Positions 16,812-25,285 of a stretch of DNA of 64,000 nucleotides are shown piece by piece. The notes beneath the pieces are model-generated. The model ran no database searches and was not told the origin of the DNA. It was given only the letters and a program-made list of their open reading frames with translations. The DNA comes from Salifodinibacter halophilus. GTDB lineage: Bacteria; Pseudomonadota; Gammaproteobacteria; Nevskiales; Salinisphaeraceae. The translations under genes were made by a program, and so were the position numbers. Each line of letters starts with the position of its first letter. The stretch's first letter is position 1. Location: NCBI GenBank assembly GCA_012999515.1, contig JABEEB010000001.1, positions 1,302,001-1,366,000 on the forward strand, in the 5' to 3' direction.

Positions 16812-18596
16812 TCAGCCAGCCTGCTGACCGTGCGACTCGTCAGCGCCGACTGACACGGATTCATCGGCCTCGCTACGCTCCAGCGCTTGGCGTTGCAAGC
16901 GTGCAACATAGTCGCGCCGTGCGCCACTGCGTGACAACTTACCCGACGATGTGCGCGGCAGCGTATGAGGGGATACAGCCTCGACCAGACATTCAATGCT
17001 GTATTCGCGTCGCACAAGCCCTTCCAGGCGACGGATCAGCTCGTTACGCGCATTGGGCTCGCGCAGCCGGCACTGAATGACCAGCACGGCAGCATCACGG
17101 CCTGTCATCGAGGGGGCTGCAAACGCCAGCGCATCACCAGGACGGAGTTCGTCCTGCGCTTCGGCGAGCCACTCCAGATCCTGCGGCCAGATATTGCGAC
17201 CGTTAACGATAATCAGATCTTTCGCCCGCCCGGTAACGACCACACGCCGATCAATGCGATAGCCAAGATCCCCGGTATCGAGCCAGCCATCCGGCGACAG
17301 CGCCGCCTCGGAGGCATCAGGGTCATTAAAATACCCCGACATAACGCTTGGCCCGCGCACGAAGATATGCCCGATTTCACGATCGCCGAGCGCCGTACCA
17401 GAGTCGTCACGAATTTCGAAGTCATACTCCGGCAACACGCTACCGCAATCCACAAAGGATGTAGCTTTAGCCGCGGCATCGTCCGAAACGGGAAGCGCGC
17501 GTTGCTCATCGGCAACACTACCGGCATCGACCGCATCGACGGTCAAACCGCCACCGACCGGCGCAAAGCTGATCGCCAACGAACACTCGGCCATGCCGTA
17601 ACAGGCCAGAAATGCCGACTCATCGAAATTGGCAGAAGCCAGCGTATCGGCGAAACGCCGCAACGAAGCCGGCCGAATGGTTTCAGCGCCCGCACCGGCG
17701 ATACGCCAGCACGACAGATCAAAATCAGACGCGTTATGGCGTATACGGCGCGCGCATAGCTCATAACCAAACGACGGACTAAACGATATCGTCGCGCGAT
17801 TGCGCGAGATCAGGCCGAGCCACAACCGCGGCCGCATAGCGAAATGCCGGGTTGCCAGATAATCAACCGACCGCTGCGAGGTAAGCGCGGCCAGCATACA
17901 ACCGACCAGCCCCATGTCGTGATACAGCGGCAACCAAGAAGCCAGTCGATCATCTTCGCGGATTTCCACCCCGCGGGTCACGATGCTGGACAAATTCTGC
18001 ATTACCTGTCGCTGCGAAATAACGACGCCGCGCGGGAACTTGGTACTGCCCGAGGTGTACTGAAGATATGCCGTGCTGTCGACGTCGTCACGGCGCTCGA
18101 ACGATTCGGCCTCGGCTAACTCGCCAAGCGATTCGTAGGCACCAATATGGGCCAGCGACATCTGATCCGCCGCCTGCATGAGGAACGGCATGAACTCTTC
18201 CGGCGCCAGCGCGATCGAAGCACGACAGCTTTCCAGAAGTCCGCGCAATTGGGCGACGTAGGCGTCGCGACTACCCAGACCGACCGTAACCGGTAACGGC
18301 ACCGGCACAAGCCCTGCATACTGACAAGCGAAAAAGCTCTCGGCGAAGCCGGCCGCCGTATCCGCCACGAGCGCAACACGCGAGCCCGGCTCCAGATCAA
18401 ACGCGGCAAATCGTCGAGCGACGGTTAGCGCACGATCACGCAGTTCGGCGTAAGGAAGCACGGTCGTAAGCTGACCGCGGCCGCCATAGAAATTAAAACC
18501 CGTGTCGCCAGTGGCGGCATAGTCGAGTGCTTGGGCCAACGTCGCGAAATCGGCATACCGAAGCGGTAACCGATGCTGAGTGGGCGTTTGCGTCAT
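16812..18596 (-). CDS. acsR: Fatty acyl-AMP ligase / acyl-ACP synthetase of the ceramide cluster
   Basis: A 594-residue ANL-superfamily adenylating enzyme. The P-loop is YTSGSTKFPRGV, followed by SWLPLYHDMGLVG and later the YGMAE motif (ACYGMAECSLAI), DTGDLGY, and a C-terminal PRTSSGKLSR with the catalytic Lys. The LPLYHDMG form and length resemble fatty acyl-AMP ligases, which pass the chain to an ACP and not to CoA. As first gene of the minus-strand operon it probably charges the ACP encoded 1 kb downstream, feeding serine palmitoyltransferase. It is transcribed from the 456-base region shared with the ceramide synthase gene. The symbol is given by analogy with Caulobacter. Confidence 0.83.
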   Translation of the reverse strand: MTQTPTQHRLPLRYADFATLAQALDYAATGDTGFNFYGGRGQLTTVLPYAELRDRALTVARRFAAFDLEPGSRVALVADTAAGFAESFFACQYAGLVPVPLPVTVGLGSRDAYVAQLRGLLESCRASIALAPEEFMPFLMQAADQMSLAHIGAYESLGELAEAESFERRDDVDSTAYLQYTSGSTKFPRGVVISQRQVMQNLSSIVTRGVEIREDDRLASWLPLYHDMGLVGCMLAALTSQRSVDYLATRHFAMRPRLWLGLISRNRATISFSPSFGYELCARRIRHNASDFDLSCWRIAGAGAETIRPASLRRFADTLASANFDESAFLACYGMAECSLAISFAPVGGGLTVDAVDAGSVADEQRALPVSDDAAAKATSFVDCGSVLPEYDFEIRDDSGTALGDREIGHIFVRGPSVMSGYFNDPDASEAALSPDGWLDTGDLGYRIDRRVVVTGRAKDLIIVNGRNIWPQDLEWLAEAQDELRPGDALAFAAPSMTGRDAAVLVIQCRLREPNARNELIRRLEGLVRREYSIECLVEAVSPHTLPRTSSGKLSRSGARRDYVARLQRQALERSEADESVSVGADESHGQQAG

Positions 18597-19052
18597 ATAT
18601 AGCTGCCCTGTTTCACCGATATACTATGCGCCAGCCGATTCGACGCGATGATATCATAAAAAATCCCATAAAATCCGGAACCTCGGCGAAGAACTTGAAG
18701 GAATGGATTGGCCGCGGTTTCCAAAATTAAACACCGAACCGGACGGATAGTAGCGTCGATTCTTTCATCAGGTAGGCGCACCTCTGTCCAAACCCTCGGC
18801 ATAACACGAGCACCTCTAAACGGCGCTCATGTTATGCCGAGGGTTGCGACCAATTTGCGCGCGGATTTTACTTTATTCCAATACCGCGTGCATGTTGCTA
18901 TGGCAGATTCACTGTTTTTTCATATCAATAGTGTATTGGGGCAAACACCACCGGAGACAAGTTCGCGCGTTGTACCAACACAGGTTTACGCCGCCAACTA
19001 ACGGCCATAGTGCTAAAGTCCGCGCGCTACAAAACACGGATACCTACTACTC
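18597..19052. promoter_or_regulatory. Divergent intergenic region between acyl ligase and ceramide synthase genes
   Basis: The longest gene-free stretch of the window (456 bases). It is visibly richer in A+T than its neighbours, especially 18640-18735 and 18870-18960, and must hold the promoters of both arms of the ceramide locus. It contains a short palindrome ATGATATCAT near 18649-18658 and a long inverted repeat at 18791-18845. I see no convincing open frame and no clear sigma-70 pair. An AT-rich block can also mark foreign origin or a regulator binding zone. Confidence 0.5.
18791..18845. repeat. Long inverted repeat in the divergent region
   Basis: Two 21-base arms, 18791-18811 and 18825-18845, are reverse complements with one mismatch (18807 against 18829), around a 13-base loop. 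The outer 15 pairs (AACCCTCGGCATAAC and its complement) are perfect. In a minus-strand transcript the mismatch becomes a G-U pair, so the hairpin would be unbroken in the 5' leader of the acyl ligase operon. No T-run follows on either strand, so it does not look like an intrinsic terminator. It may be an operator, an RNA leader structure or a remnant of a small mobile element. Confidence 0.75.
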
Positions 19053-20195
19053 ATGAACAGCGTCACGGTGCAATCGATCGACTTTGCCGATCGCAACCAG
19101 CGCAAACAGTTTATCAATGTGCCATGGCCGCTGTACGCCGACGATCCGATGTGGCGCCCACCAATTCGTCTCGAACGTTACCTGCATCTCGGCGCCCAGA
19201 CGAATCCCGCGTTCGAGCACCTTGACCTGGCTGCTTGGCTAGCCTGGCGCGACGGTCAACCTGTGGGGCGTATCACCGCTCAGATCGACAGTATTCGAGC
19301 ACAGATTCAGCCGGATTCCGTGGGTTATTTCGGCATGCTCGAAGCGCCCGACGACGCTGCGGTATTCAAGCAACTCACTGCTACTGCCGAAAACTGGTTG
19401 GCCGAACGCGGCGTTGACAAGATCCAAGGCCCGTTCAATTTAACCATCAACGATGAATGCGGGCTGCTCGTCGATGGTTTCGATACACCGCCGGCCATGA
19501 TGATGGGTCACGCCCGGCCCTATTATGCCGAGCGATTGGAAGCGCTCGGCTATTATGGCACCAAGGACATGCTGGCCTACTGGATCGACATGGCCTTCGA
19601 GCATCCCCGAGCCATGCAACGCGTGGTCTCACGCTACGCGGAGCGTATCCGGGTACGGCCGATCGACCGTAAACGCTTCGCGGACGAATTCGATTTGATC
19701 CGCGATCTGTTCAACGACGCCTGGGCCGAAAACTGGGGGTTTGTACCAATCACTCAGGCCGAATTCCAAGATCTCGGTAACACGCTCAAGCATCTGATTG
19801 CCCACGATTTAGTACAGATCGCTGAGCTAGATGGCCAGCCAGCTGCTTTCATTGTGGGCCTGCCCAACCTCAACGAAGCAGCTCGCGATATCGACGGGCG
19901 CCTGTTGCCCACCGGCATCTTCAAGCTGATCTGGCGGCTCAAAATAGGCTTCCCGAGCACATCGCGTATCCCACTCATGGGCGTGCGGCGCGCATTTCAG
20001 GGCGGTATCCTGGGCGCTGCGCTGGCCTATGCCGTTATCGGGAAGCTGCAGCAGCGCCTGCTCGACCACGGCGCCACCGGCTGTGAGTTGTCGTGGATAC
20101 TCGATGACAACCGTGGCATGCGCGAAATTATCGAAGGGCTCGGCGCGAGCGCCTACAAGACTTACCGCGTCTACGAAAAACAACTTACGCCATGA
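19053..20195 (+). CDS. bcerS: Bacterial ceramide synthase-like N-acyltransferase (GNAT fold)
   Basis: A 380-residue protein of the GNAT-related group that includes Caulobacter bCerS. It has the long form with an N-terminal domain (KQFINVPWPLYADDPMWRPP, ERYLHLGAQTNPAFEH), the GPFNLTINDECGLLVDGFD stretch, and a C-terminal half with FNDAWAENWGFVPIT. bCerS acylates the amino group of 3-ketosphinganine and is unrelated to eukaryotic ceramide synthases. Its place opposite the spt/acp/cerR/ligase operon supports the call. The ATG at 19053 has only a weak ribosome site. The downstream gene starts within its stop (4-base overlap). Reaction assigned by family memory and context. Confidence 0.8.
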   Translation: MNSVTVQSIDFADRNQRKQFINVPWPLYADDPMWRPPIRLERYLHLGAQTNPAFEHLDLAAWLAWRDGQPVGRITAQIDSIRAQIQPDSVGYFGMLEAPDDAAVFKQLTATAENWLAERGVDKIQGPFNLTINDECGLLVDGFDTPPAMMMGHARPYYAERLEALGYYGTKDMLAYWIDMAFEHPRAMQRVVSRYAERIRVRPIDRKRFADEFDLIRDLFNDAWAENWGFVPITQAEFQDLGNTLKHLIAHDLVQIAELDGQPAAFIVGLPNLNEAARDIDGRLLPTGIFKLIWRLKIGFPSTSRIPLMGVRRAFQGGILGAALAYAVIGKLQQRLLDHGATGCELSWILDDNRGMREIIEGLGASAYKTYRVYEKQLTP

Positions 20196-20989
20196 GCGGC
20201 ATCACCGCGCTCGTATTAGCCGGCGATCGAGGCGCCGAGGACCCGGTTGCAGCCGCGACCGGCGCGCCCTGCAAGGCATTCGCCCCGGTCGCGGGCCGCA
20301 CGCTAGTCGAGCGCGTAACAACCACGCTAGCCGCCGTACCCGCCATCGACGATGTCCGTCTGGTCGGCCCATCGCGTGCGGTGCTCGACATGGTGCCCGA
20401 GCGCTGGTCGTGGCTCGAAGCCACCGGCGCCACCTGGATCGAACCGGACATTTCCCCGGCCGCGAGCGCCGCGCACGCCCTCACTTCAATCCCAGACGAC
20501 CGACCGGTGCTTCTAACCAGCGTGGACCACGGCCTGCTTCAGAGCGAATGGGTTGAACAGGTGCTGACCAAAGCACATCAATTCGAATGTACCGTCGCGC
20601 TGGTGCCACGCGCCGCACTGGCCGCAGCCTATCCTCAGGCACAGCCCACAACCATCCGACTCGGGCCGGGGGATGGTTATTGCACGGCGAATCTGTTCAC
20701 GGTTGCCGGCCCGGCCGGCCGCGCCCTGGTGGATCGCTGGCGGGCATTCGAGGCCGCACGTAAAACCCCCGCCCGCTACATGGCAAGACTGCTTGGATGG
20801 ACCGGCACACTCGCGTATCTATGCGGCCGACTGACGCTGGAAGACGCACGACGCCACCTCGCCAAACGGCTGGATTTAAGCTTCGGTATCACCGAAATCG
20901 AGGCCGCCGAAGCCGGGCTCGACGTCGACACAGCGGCCGATCTGCAACTCGCCGAACAGATACTGGCCGCGCGCGAAGCAGACGCTTAA
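20192..20989 (+). CDS. MobA-like NTP transferase domain protein
   Basis: A 265-residue nucleotidyltransferase-like protein. The N-terminus ITALVLAGDRG with a Lys a little later (GAPCKAFAPVAGRTLVERV) is the MobA-like NTP-binding signature, and TSVDHGLL is the likely metal-binding Asp region. Members transfer a nucleotidyl group to small phosphorylated molecules, for example making GDP- or CDP-linked intermediates. It overlaps the ceramide synthase stop by 4 bases, so it belongs to the same operon and may activate the head-group precursor for ceramide. The exact substrate is not visible. A gap of 98 bases follows before the kinase. Confidence 0.72.
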   Translation: MSGITALVLAGDRGAEDPVAAATGAPCKAFAPVAGRTLVERVTTTLAAVPAIDDVRLVGPSRAVLDMVPERWSWLEATGATWIEPDISPAASAAHALTSIPDDRPVLLTSVDHGLLQSEWVEQVLTKAHQFECTVALVPRAALAAAYPQAQPTTIRLGPGDGYCTANLFTVAGPAGRALVDRWRAFEAARKTPARYMARLLGWTGTLAYLCGRLTLEDARRHLAKRLDLSFGITEIEAAEAGLDVDTAADLQLAEQILAAREADA

Positions 20990-21087
20990 ATGCATAACTT
21001 CCCCACCAACCATTTAGCTTTACAAGCCACACCGCTTATCCCAGTTATTAATCCGAACGAGCACGCCGCGCAAGAGCTAATCCGTCG

Positions 21088-22065
21088 ATGACAGCGACAT
21101 CAGACTGCCCGCCACCCCATCGTCTTGGCATTCTGGCCAATCCAGCCAGTGGCCGACACGAACAGATCCTCGGACGCCGACCGCCACCCAGTGACGTGCC
21201 GATGGCCACCGCCCAAACTTTCGATGAGGTTGGGCAAGCGCTGACCGAATTGAACGACGCCGGCGTCACGCTGCTGGCCATCGCCGGGGGCGATGGCACG
21301 GTCCGCAACGTGTTGACCCACATCCTCCTCGGCGAGGTATTTGCCAGCTCACCGATAATCGCGATTATCGCCAGTGGCAGTACCAACATGACCGGCCACG
21401 ACACCGGCACGATCGACATCCGACGACAGGGCTGGCAACCGCTGGTGGCATTTGCAAAAGATCCAGCGACCAAACACGCGCGTCTTACGCAGCGATCGGT
21501 GTTGGCAATCCAAGTCGCGCCCGACGCCACGCCATTCTGCGGCATGGTCATCGGCGCTGGCGCGATCGACCACGCCGTTACCTACACCCAGTCACAATTG
21601 CACAGCGCGGGCTTGCGCGGCAGCGCCGGGCCGGCAATCGCCTTTGCGCGTTTTATCAAGGCACTGGCGCTATCCGATTATCGCCACTTTCAAACGGTGG
21701 CTATGCGCATACATGACAATCATGGTCACACCGTCGATGACAACGCCATGATTTTTGTTGCCACCACACTCGATCGGCTACTACTTCGTTTCCGACCCTT
21801 CTGGGGCGGCGGTGACGGTCGACTGGCCTGGAGCGTCCTCGCCGGCCGCGCGCGCGGTGTGCTACGCCGCCTTCCCGGCGCTGCCTGGGGGCGACCGGGC
21901 CGTGGCACAACGCCGGCCAATGGCTACACGAGTGCACGCGCCGATTCGCTCGAGTTGGATTTCGACGGCGGATTCGTCGTCGACGGCGAACGCTTCGTGG
22001 CCGACTCCGCCCGCGGCCCGGTCGCCGTGTCGATCGCCGGGTCGGCGTCTTTCGTATCCTTTTAG
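21088..22065 (+). CDS. DAGK-catalytic-domain lipid kinase, probable ceramide kinase
   Basis: A 325-residue lipid kinase. It has the ILANPASGR start and the signature AIAGGDGTVRNVL (GGDGT at residues 67-71), followed by IIASGSTNM, typical of the diacylglycerol/sphingosine kinase catalytic domain. The C-terminal half is a beta-rich domain with LELDFDGGFVVDGERF. Caulobacter has an evolutionarily distinct ceramide kinase (CpgB) of this type near its ceramide genes; the position here after the ceramide synthase suggests the same reaction, ceramide to ceramide-1-phosphate. A YegS-like or undecaprenol kinase role is less likely. The stop is immediately followed by the next ATG. Confidence 0.77.
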   Translation: MTATSDCPPPHRLGILANPASGRHEQILGRRPPPSDVPMATAQTFDEVGQALTELNDAGVTLLAIAGGDGTVRNVLTHILLGEVFASSPIIAIIASGSTNMTGHDTGTIDIRRQGWQPLVAFAKDPATKHARLTQRSVLAIQVAPDATPFCGMVIGAGAIDHAVTYTQSQLHSAGLRGSAGPAIAFARFIKALALSDYRHFQTVAMRIHDNHGHTVDDNAMIFVATTLDRLLLRFRPFWGGGDGRLAWSVLAGRARGVLRRLPGAAWGRPGRGTTPANGYTSARADSLELDFDGGFVVDGERFVADSARGPVAVSIAGSASFVSF

Positions 22066-23025
22066 ATGCCTACGCCCGAGCACGAATCACTGCTCACGAT
22101 AGCCGGTGCGTGTCGCGCGACCGATCAAGACCAGCTCAAGCCGCTAATCGATGCAGTAGTCACCCGGCATCGATCGGCGGTCCTCGGCATCATCTATTAC
22201 GGCTCGTGCTTCCGGCGCGCTGACCCGACAAGCGGATTGGTCGATTTCTATGTCGTGGCCGACGGTTTTCGCGCGGCCAGCACGCATCGATGTGCGGCTG
22301 CGGCCGGCCGTATTATCCCGCCCAATGTTTACTATCTCGAAGTTGAAACCGCCGAGACCACCCTGGCCTGTAAATATGCACTGATCACGCGTTCACAGTT
22401 GGCACACGGCGTCGAACGCGCATTTTCATCCACGCTGTGGGGCCGACTTGCCCAGCCGATAGCGATTGTTTACGCCCGCAATAACCCAGCACACGAAGAG
22501 CTGCGTGCCGCCTGCGGGCAGGCTGTGCTCACCCTGCTCGAGCGTGCGCTGCCTGCGCTGGGCTCCGGTCGGACGAGCCCAGCGCACTGGTTCGAGCGTG
22601 CGCTAGCTTTGAGTTTTGCCAGCGAAATCCGTGTCGAGTCGGGGCAGCGCGAACAAGTATTTATTGGCGAGCGCGCCGATGAATACGCAAGACGTTTTCT
22701 GGCGGCAATGTATTTTGTTTCGCACAGACTCCGACGCGAACCCAACGGCGATGTCCTACTCGATACGGCCGCAACACAAACCCGATTAACGCGCCTTGTT
22801 TGGTGGCTGCGGGGTGTGCAAGGTCGTGGCCTGTCGGTACTGCGACTGGTCAAGGCCTGTTTTACGTTCGACGGTGCAGTCGACTACGGTGCTTGGAAGC
22901 TCGCTCGACATACCGGCTACCAAGCCGAGATTACACCGCGCGTGCGACGCCATCCACTGATCTTCGGTTGGCCGGTTTTTTGGCGTGCTCTGCGCGCCGC
23001 TCGGCGGCGCAATAAGACTAGCTAA
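22066..23025 (+). CDS. TAM41-like cytidylyltransferase candidate
   Basis: A 319-residue protein. Near the N-terminus GIIYYGSCFRRADP is followed by SGLVDFYVVADGF, which resembles the nucleotidyltransferase fold of mitochondrial TAM41 (YGSG.. then ..DFIFGV), a CTP:phosphatidate cytidylyltransferase. Gly46-Ser47 and Asp60 would be the conserved catalytic positions; only one acidic residue of the usual pair is plain. Following a lipid kinase gene with no gap, it may convert ceramide-1-phosphate to a CDP-ceramide-like intermediate, but this is inference. The gene ends in a 4-base tail-to-tail overlap with lpxC. I am moderately sure of the fold and unsure of the reaction. Confidence 0.55.
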   Translation: MPTPEHESLLTIAGACRATDQDQLKPLIDAVVTRHRSAVLGIIYYGSCFRRADPTSGLVDFYVVADGFRAASTHRCAAAAGRIIPPNVYYLEVETAETTLACKYALITRSQLAHGVERAFSSTLWGRLAQPIAIVYARNNPAHEELRAACGQAVLTLLERALPALGSGRTSPAHWFERALALSFASEIRVESGQREQVFIGERADEYARRFLAAMYFVSHRLRREPNGDVLLDTAATQTRLTRLVWWLRGVQGRGLSVLRLVKACFTFDGAVDYGAWKLARHTGYQAEITPRVRRHPLIFGWPVFWRALRAARRRNKTS

Positions 23026-23942
23026 GCAGCGACGTTGGCCGCTGGCGTCTGACCGAAATTCATCGGCGATCTCGTCACCGATTCGGCACTGACGATTTCC
23101 CACGCCGTCGGGTCGGCCAACAGCGCGCGCAGGAGTCGATTATTCAGCCCGTGCCCCGACTTAAACGCCGTATAGCGGCCGATCAAACCATGACCAAGCA
23201 AATACAAGTCGCCCACAGCGTCGAGTATTTTATGGCGGACAAACTCGTCGGCGTAGCGCAGGCCTTCCTGATTGACCACAGCATCGTCGTCGAGCACGAC
23301 CGCGTTATGTGTGCCACCGCCGCGCGCAAGATCCGCAGCGCGCATGGCCTCAAGCTCACTTAAGAAGCCGAACGTCCGCGCCCGACTGACCTCACGAACA
23401 AACGACGTTACGGCAAAATCATGGTGCGCTGCCTGCGATACGGCCGCGAGCACCGGATGGTCGAAATCCAACGAGCAGTCGACCTCAAAACTCTCTGCCG
23501 GCTCCAATTGGGCCCATTTGTCACCGTCGGTCACGCACGTCGAGCGACAAACGCGGACGAAGCGCTTCGCGTCCGGTTGCGCCTGGATGCCCGCCGATTG
23601 GATAAGGAAAACGAACGGTCCGGCACTGCCGTCCATGATCGGCACCTCGGGTGCCGTGATATCGATCCGGACATTGTCGATGCCGAGGCCGGCCAATGCA
23701 GCCAAAAGATGTTCGACCGTTTTAACGGTGACAACGTCGCGGACAAGCGTTGTCGCCAGATGCGTATCACCGACGCAATCAGCCTGCACCGGCAAATCGA
23801 CCGGTTCAGCCAAATCGGTGCGTCGGAACACAATGCCGTGATCGACTGGCGCCGGCCACAGTGTTAAGTCAACGACCACGCCCGAGTGCAAGCCGACACC
23901 ACTCGCCGAGATCGGATTTTGTAGTGTGCGTTGTTGAATCAT
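23022..23942 (-). CDS. lpxC: UDP-3-O-acyl-N-acetylglucosamine deacetylase
   Basis: A 306-residue zinc enzyme that carries out the committed step of lipid A synthesis. Seen are IQQRTLQNPISASGVGLHSG at the N-terminus, the first zinc His in VEHLLAAL, the HKILDAVGDLYLLG block with His and Asp ligands, and the catalytic His in FKSGHGLNN. It is the last gene of the dcw region as in many gammaproteobacteria, 119 bases after ftsZ, with its own promoter candidate. It meets the ceramide head-group operon tail to tail with overlapping stops, leaving no room for a terminator between them. Confidence 0.95.
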   Translation of the reverse strand: MIQQRTLQNPISASGVGLHSGVVVDLTLWPAPVDHGIVFRRTDLAEPVDLPVQADCVGDTHLATTLVRDVVTVKTVEHLLAALAGLGIDNVRIDITAPEVPIMDGSAGPFVFLIQSAGIQAQPDAKRFVRVCRSTCVTDGDKWAQLEPAESFEVDCSLDFDHPVLAAVSQAAHHDFAVTSFVREVSRARTFGFLSELEAMRAADLARGGGTHNAVVLDDDAVVNQEGLRYADEFVRHKILDAVGDLYLLGHGLIGRYTAFKSGHGLNNRLLRALLADPTAWEIVSAESVTRSPMNFGQTPAANVAA

Positions 23943-23984
23943 TCACTAGCTTCCGATTCGACGTAGCGCGGCCTACGCGAGTTC

Positions 23985-24013
23985 ATCATAGCGACGTCAT
24001 CGATAACGGCCAA
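23985..24013 (-). promoter_or_regulatory. Candidate sigma-70 promoter for lpxC
   Basis: On the minus strand a TTGGCC -35 element (24008-24013) and a TATGAT -10 element (23985-23990) are spaced by 17 bases. The expected start is about 35 bases before the lpxC ATG. The -35 hexamer lies in one arm of the inverted repeat between ftsZ and lpxC. Confidence 0.55.
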
Positions 24014-24047
24014 CTCGCCGCGCGAGCCAGAGTCGGCGAGGTTGGCC
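24008..24047. repeat. Hairpin between ftsZ and lpxC
   Basis: Arms 24008-24020 and 24034-24047 pair over 13 bases with a single bulged base, round a 13-base loop. In the minus-strand transcript it follows the ftsZ stop by about 14 bases. There is no T-run, so it may slow 3' decay of ftsZ mRNA or aid Rho-type termination, but it is not a canonical intrinsic terminator. Confidence 0.6.
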
Positions 24048-24061
24048 GCCTCGATCCAGGC

Positions 24062-25219
24062 TCAATCAGCCTGATTGCGCAAAAACGCCGGAACGTCGAA
24101 GTAGTCCATATCCATAGCCGCGTTGTCGTCGGCCGCCTGCTGTGGCTGCCGCCGGATAACCGTGGGCCGGTCCAGATCCGCATAGCGCATCTGGTCGACA
24201 TCCTCCGACTGACTCGTGGCTTGTTGCGACGCTTCGGGCGTTCGCTCCTGCGGTTGTCCGCCCAACCCCGTCGCCACGACGGTGACGCAAAGTTCGTCGG
24301 CTATATTCGGATCGTCGGCCATGCCCACGATGACCTCAGCGTTTTCGCCGCCCATTTCGGCCACGACTTCGTTGACGATCTGGAATTCGTGAATACCCAG
24401 ATTCTCGTCACCGGAGACGTTCACCAACAGCCCTTGGGCGCCACTCAAGCTTAGATCATCGAGTAGCGGGCTCGACAGCGCCGCTTCCGCAGCTTCACGC
24501 GCCCGATCTTCACCACTGGCTTGAGCCCGGCCCATCATCGCCATGCCCTGAACCGACATCACACGACGCACGTCGGCGAAGTCGACGTTCATGATACCCG
24601 GCCGGGTGATCAGATCGGAAATACCCTGAACGGCGTTGTGCAGCACATTGTTGGCTGCTTCGAAAGCATTTTTCAGGGTGATGGTCTTGCCGAGCGCAGT
24701 CAGCAGTTTCTCGTTCGGAATGACGATCAATGAGTCGACATGGCGGCCGAGTTCCTCGATTCCACTCTTGGCGGTATTCATACGCTTGCCGCGCTCGAAC
24801 GGAAACGGTTTGGTGACCACCGCGAGCGTGAGAATCCCCATCTCCCGGGCCACCTCGGCAACGACCGGCGATGCACCAGTACCGGTACCGCCGCCCATGC
24901 CACAGGTCACGAATAACATGTCCGCACCCTCGATTGATTCACGGATGCGGTCACGGTCTTCTTCTGCAGCCTGACGGCCAATATCCGGATTGGCACCAGC
25001 ACCAAGCCCGCGGGTCACATTGACACCGAGCTGGACCAGTGAATCGGCCTCACAGCGTTCCAGATGCTGAGCATCGGTGTTAGCGCAGATAAAATCCACA
25101 CCCGCGATACCGCTGGATACCATCTGGTTGACGGTGTTGGCCCCGCCGCCGCCGACGCCAATCACTTTGATTACCGCCTGCTCATTGTGCTCTTCGGAAA
25201 ATTCGAATACTTCAGGCAC
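24062..25219 (-). CDS. ftsZ: Cell division protein FtsZ
   Basis: A 385-residue tubulin-like GTPase that forms the division ring. The N-terminal GVGGGGANTVNQM, the tubulin signature GGGTGTGASPVVAEVA and the T7 loop NVDFADVR are present. An unstructured Q/D-rich linker leads to the conserved tail DYFDVPAFLRNQAD, which binds FtsA and ZipA. It follows ftsA by 66 bases, the last member of the dcw division genes before lpxC. The length is normal. Confidence 0.97.
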   Translation of the reverse strand: MPEVFEFSEEHNEQAVIKVIGVGGGGANTVNQMVSSGIAGVDFICANTDAQHLERCEADSLVQLGVNVTRGLGAGANPDIGRQAAEEDRDRIRESIEGADMLFVTCGMGGGTGTGASPVVAEVAREMGILTLAVVTKPFPFERGKRMNTAKSGIEELGRHVDSLIVIPNEKLLTALGKTITLKNAFEAANNVLHNAVQGISDLITRPGIMNVDFADVRRVMSVQGMAMMGRAQASGEDRAREAAEAALSSPLLDDLSLSGAQGLLVNVSGDENLGIHEFQIVNEVVAEMGGENAEVIVGMADDPNIADELCVTVVATGLGGQPQERTPEASQQATSQSEDVDQMRYADLDRPTVIRRQPQQAADDNAAMDMDYFDVPAFLRNQAD

Positions 25220-25285
25220 GTTGCACCTCCTATGGCTCGCTCTTACTCGCTAATAAATACATGGGGCAAAGATCGTCTCGACGAC

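Noticed and set aside
18791-18845. Inverted repeat as an intrinsic terminator
   Set aside because: No T-run on either side, and it lies between two divergent genes.
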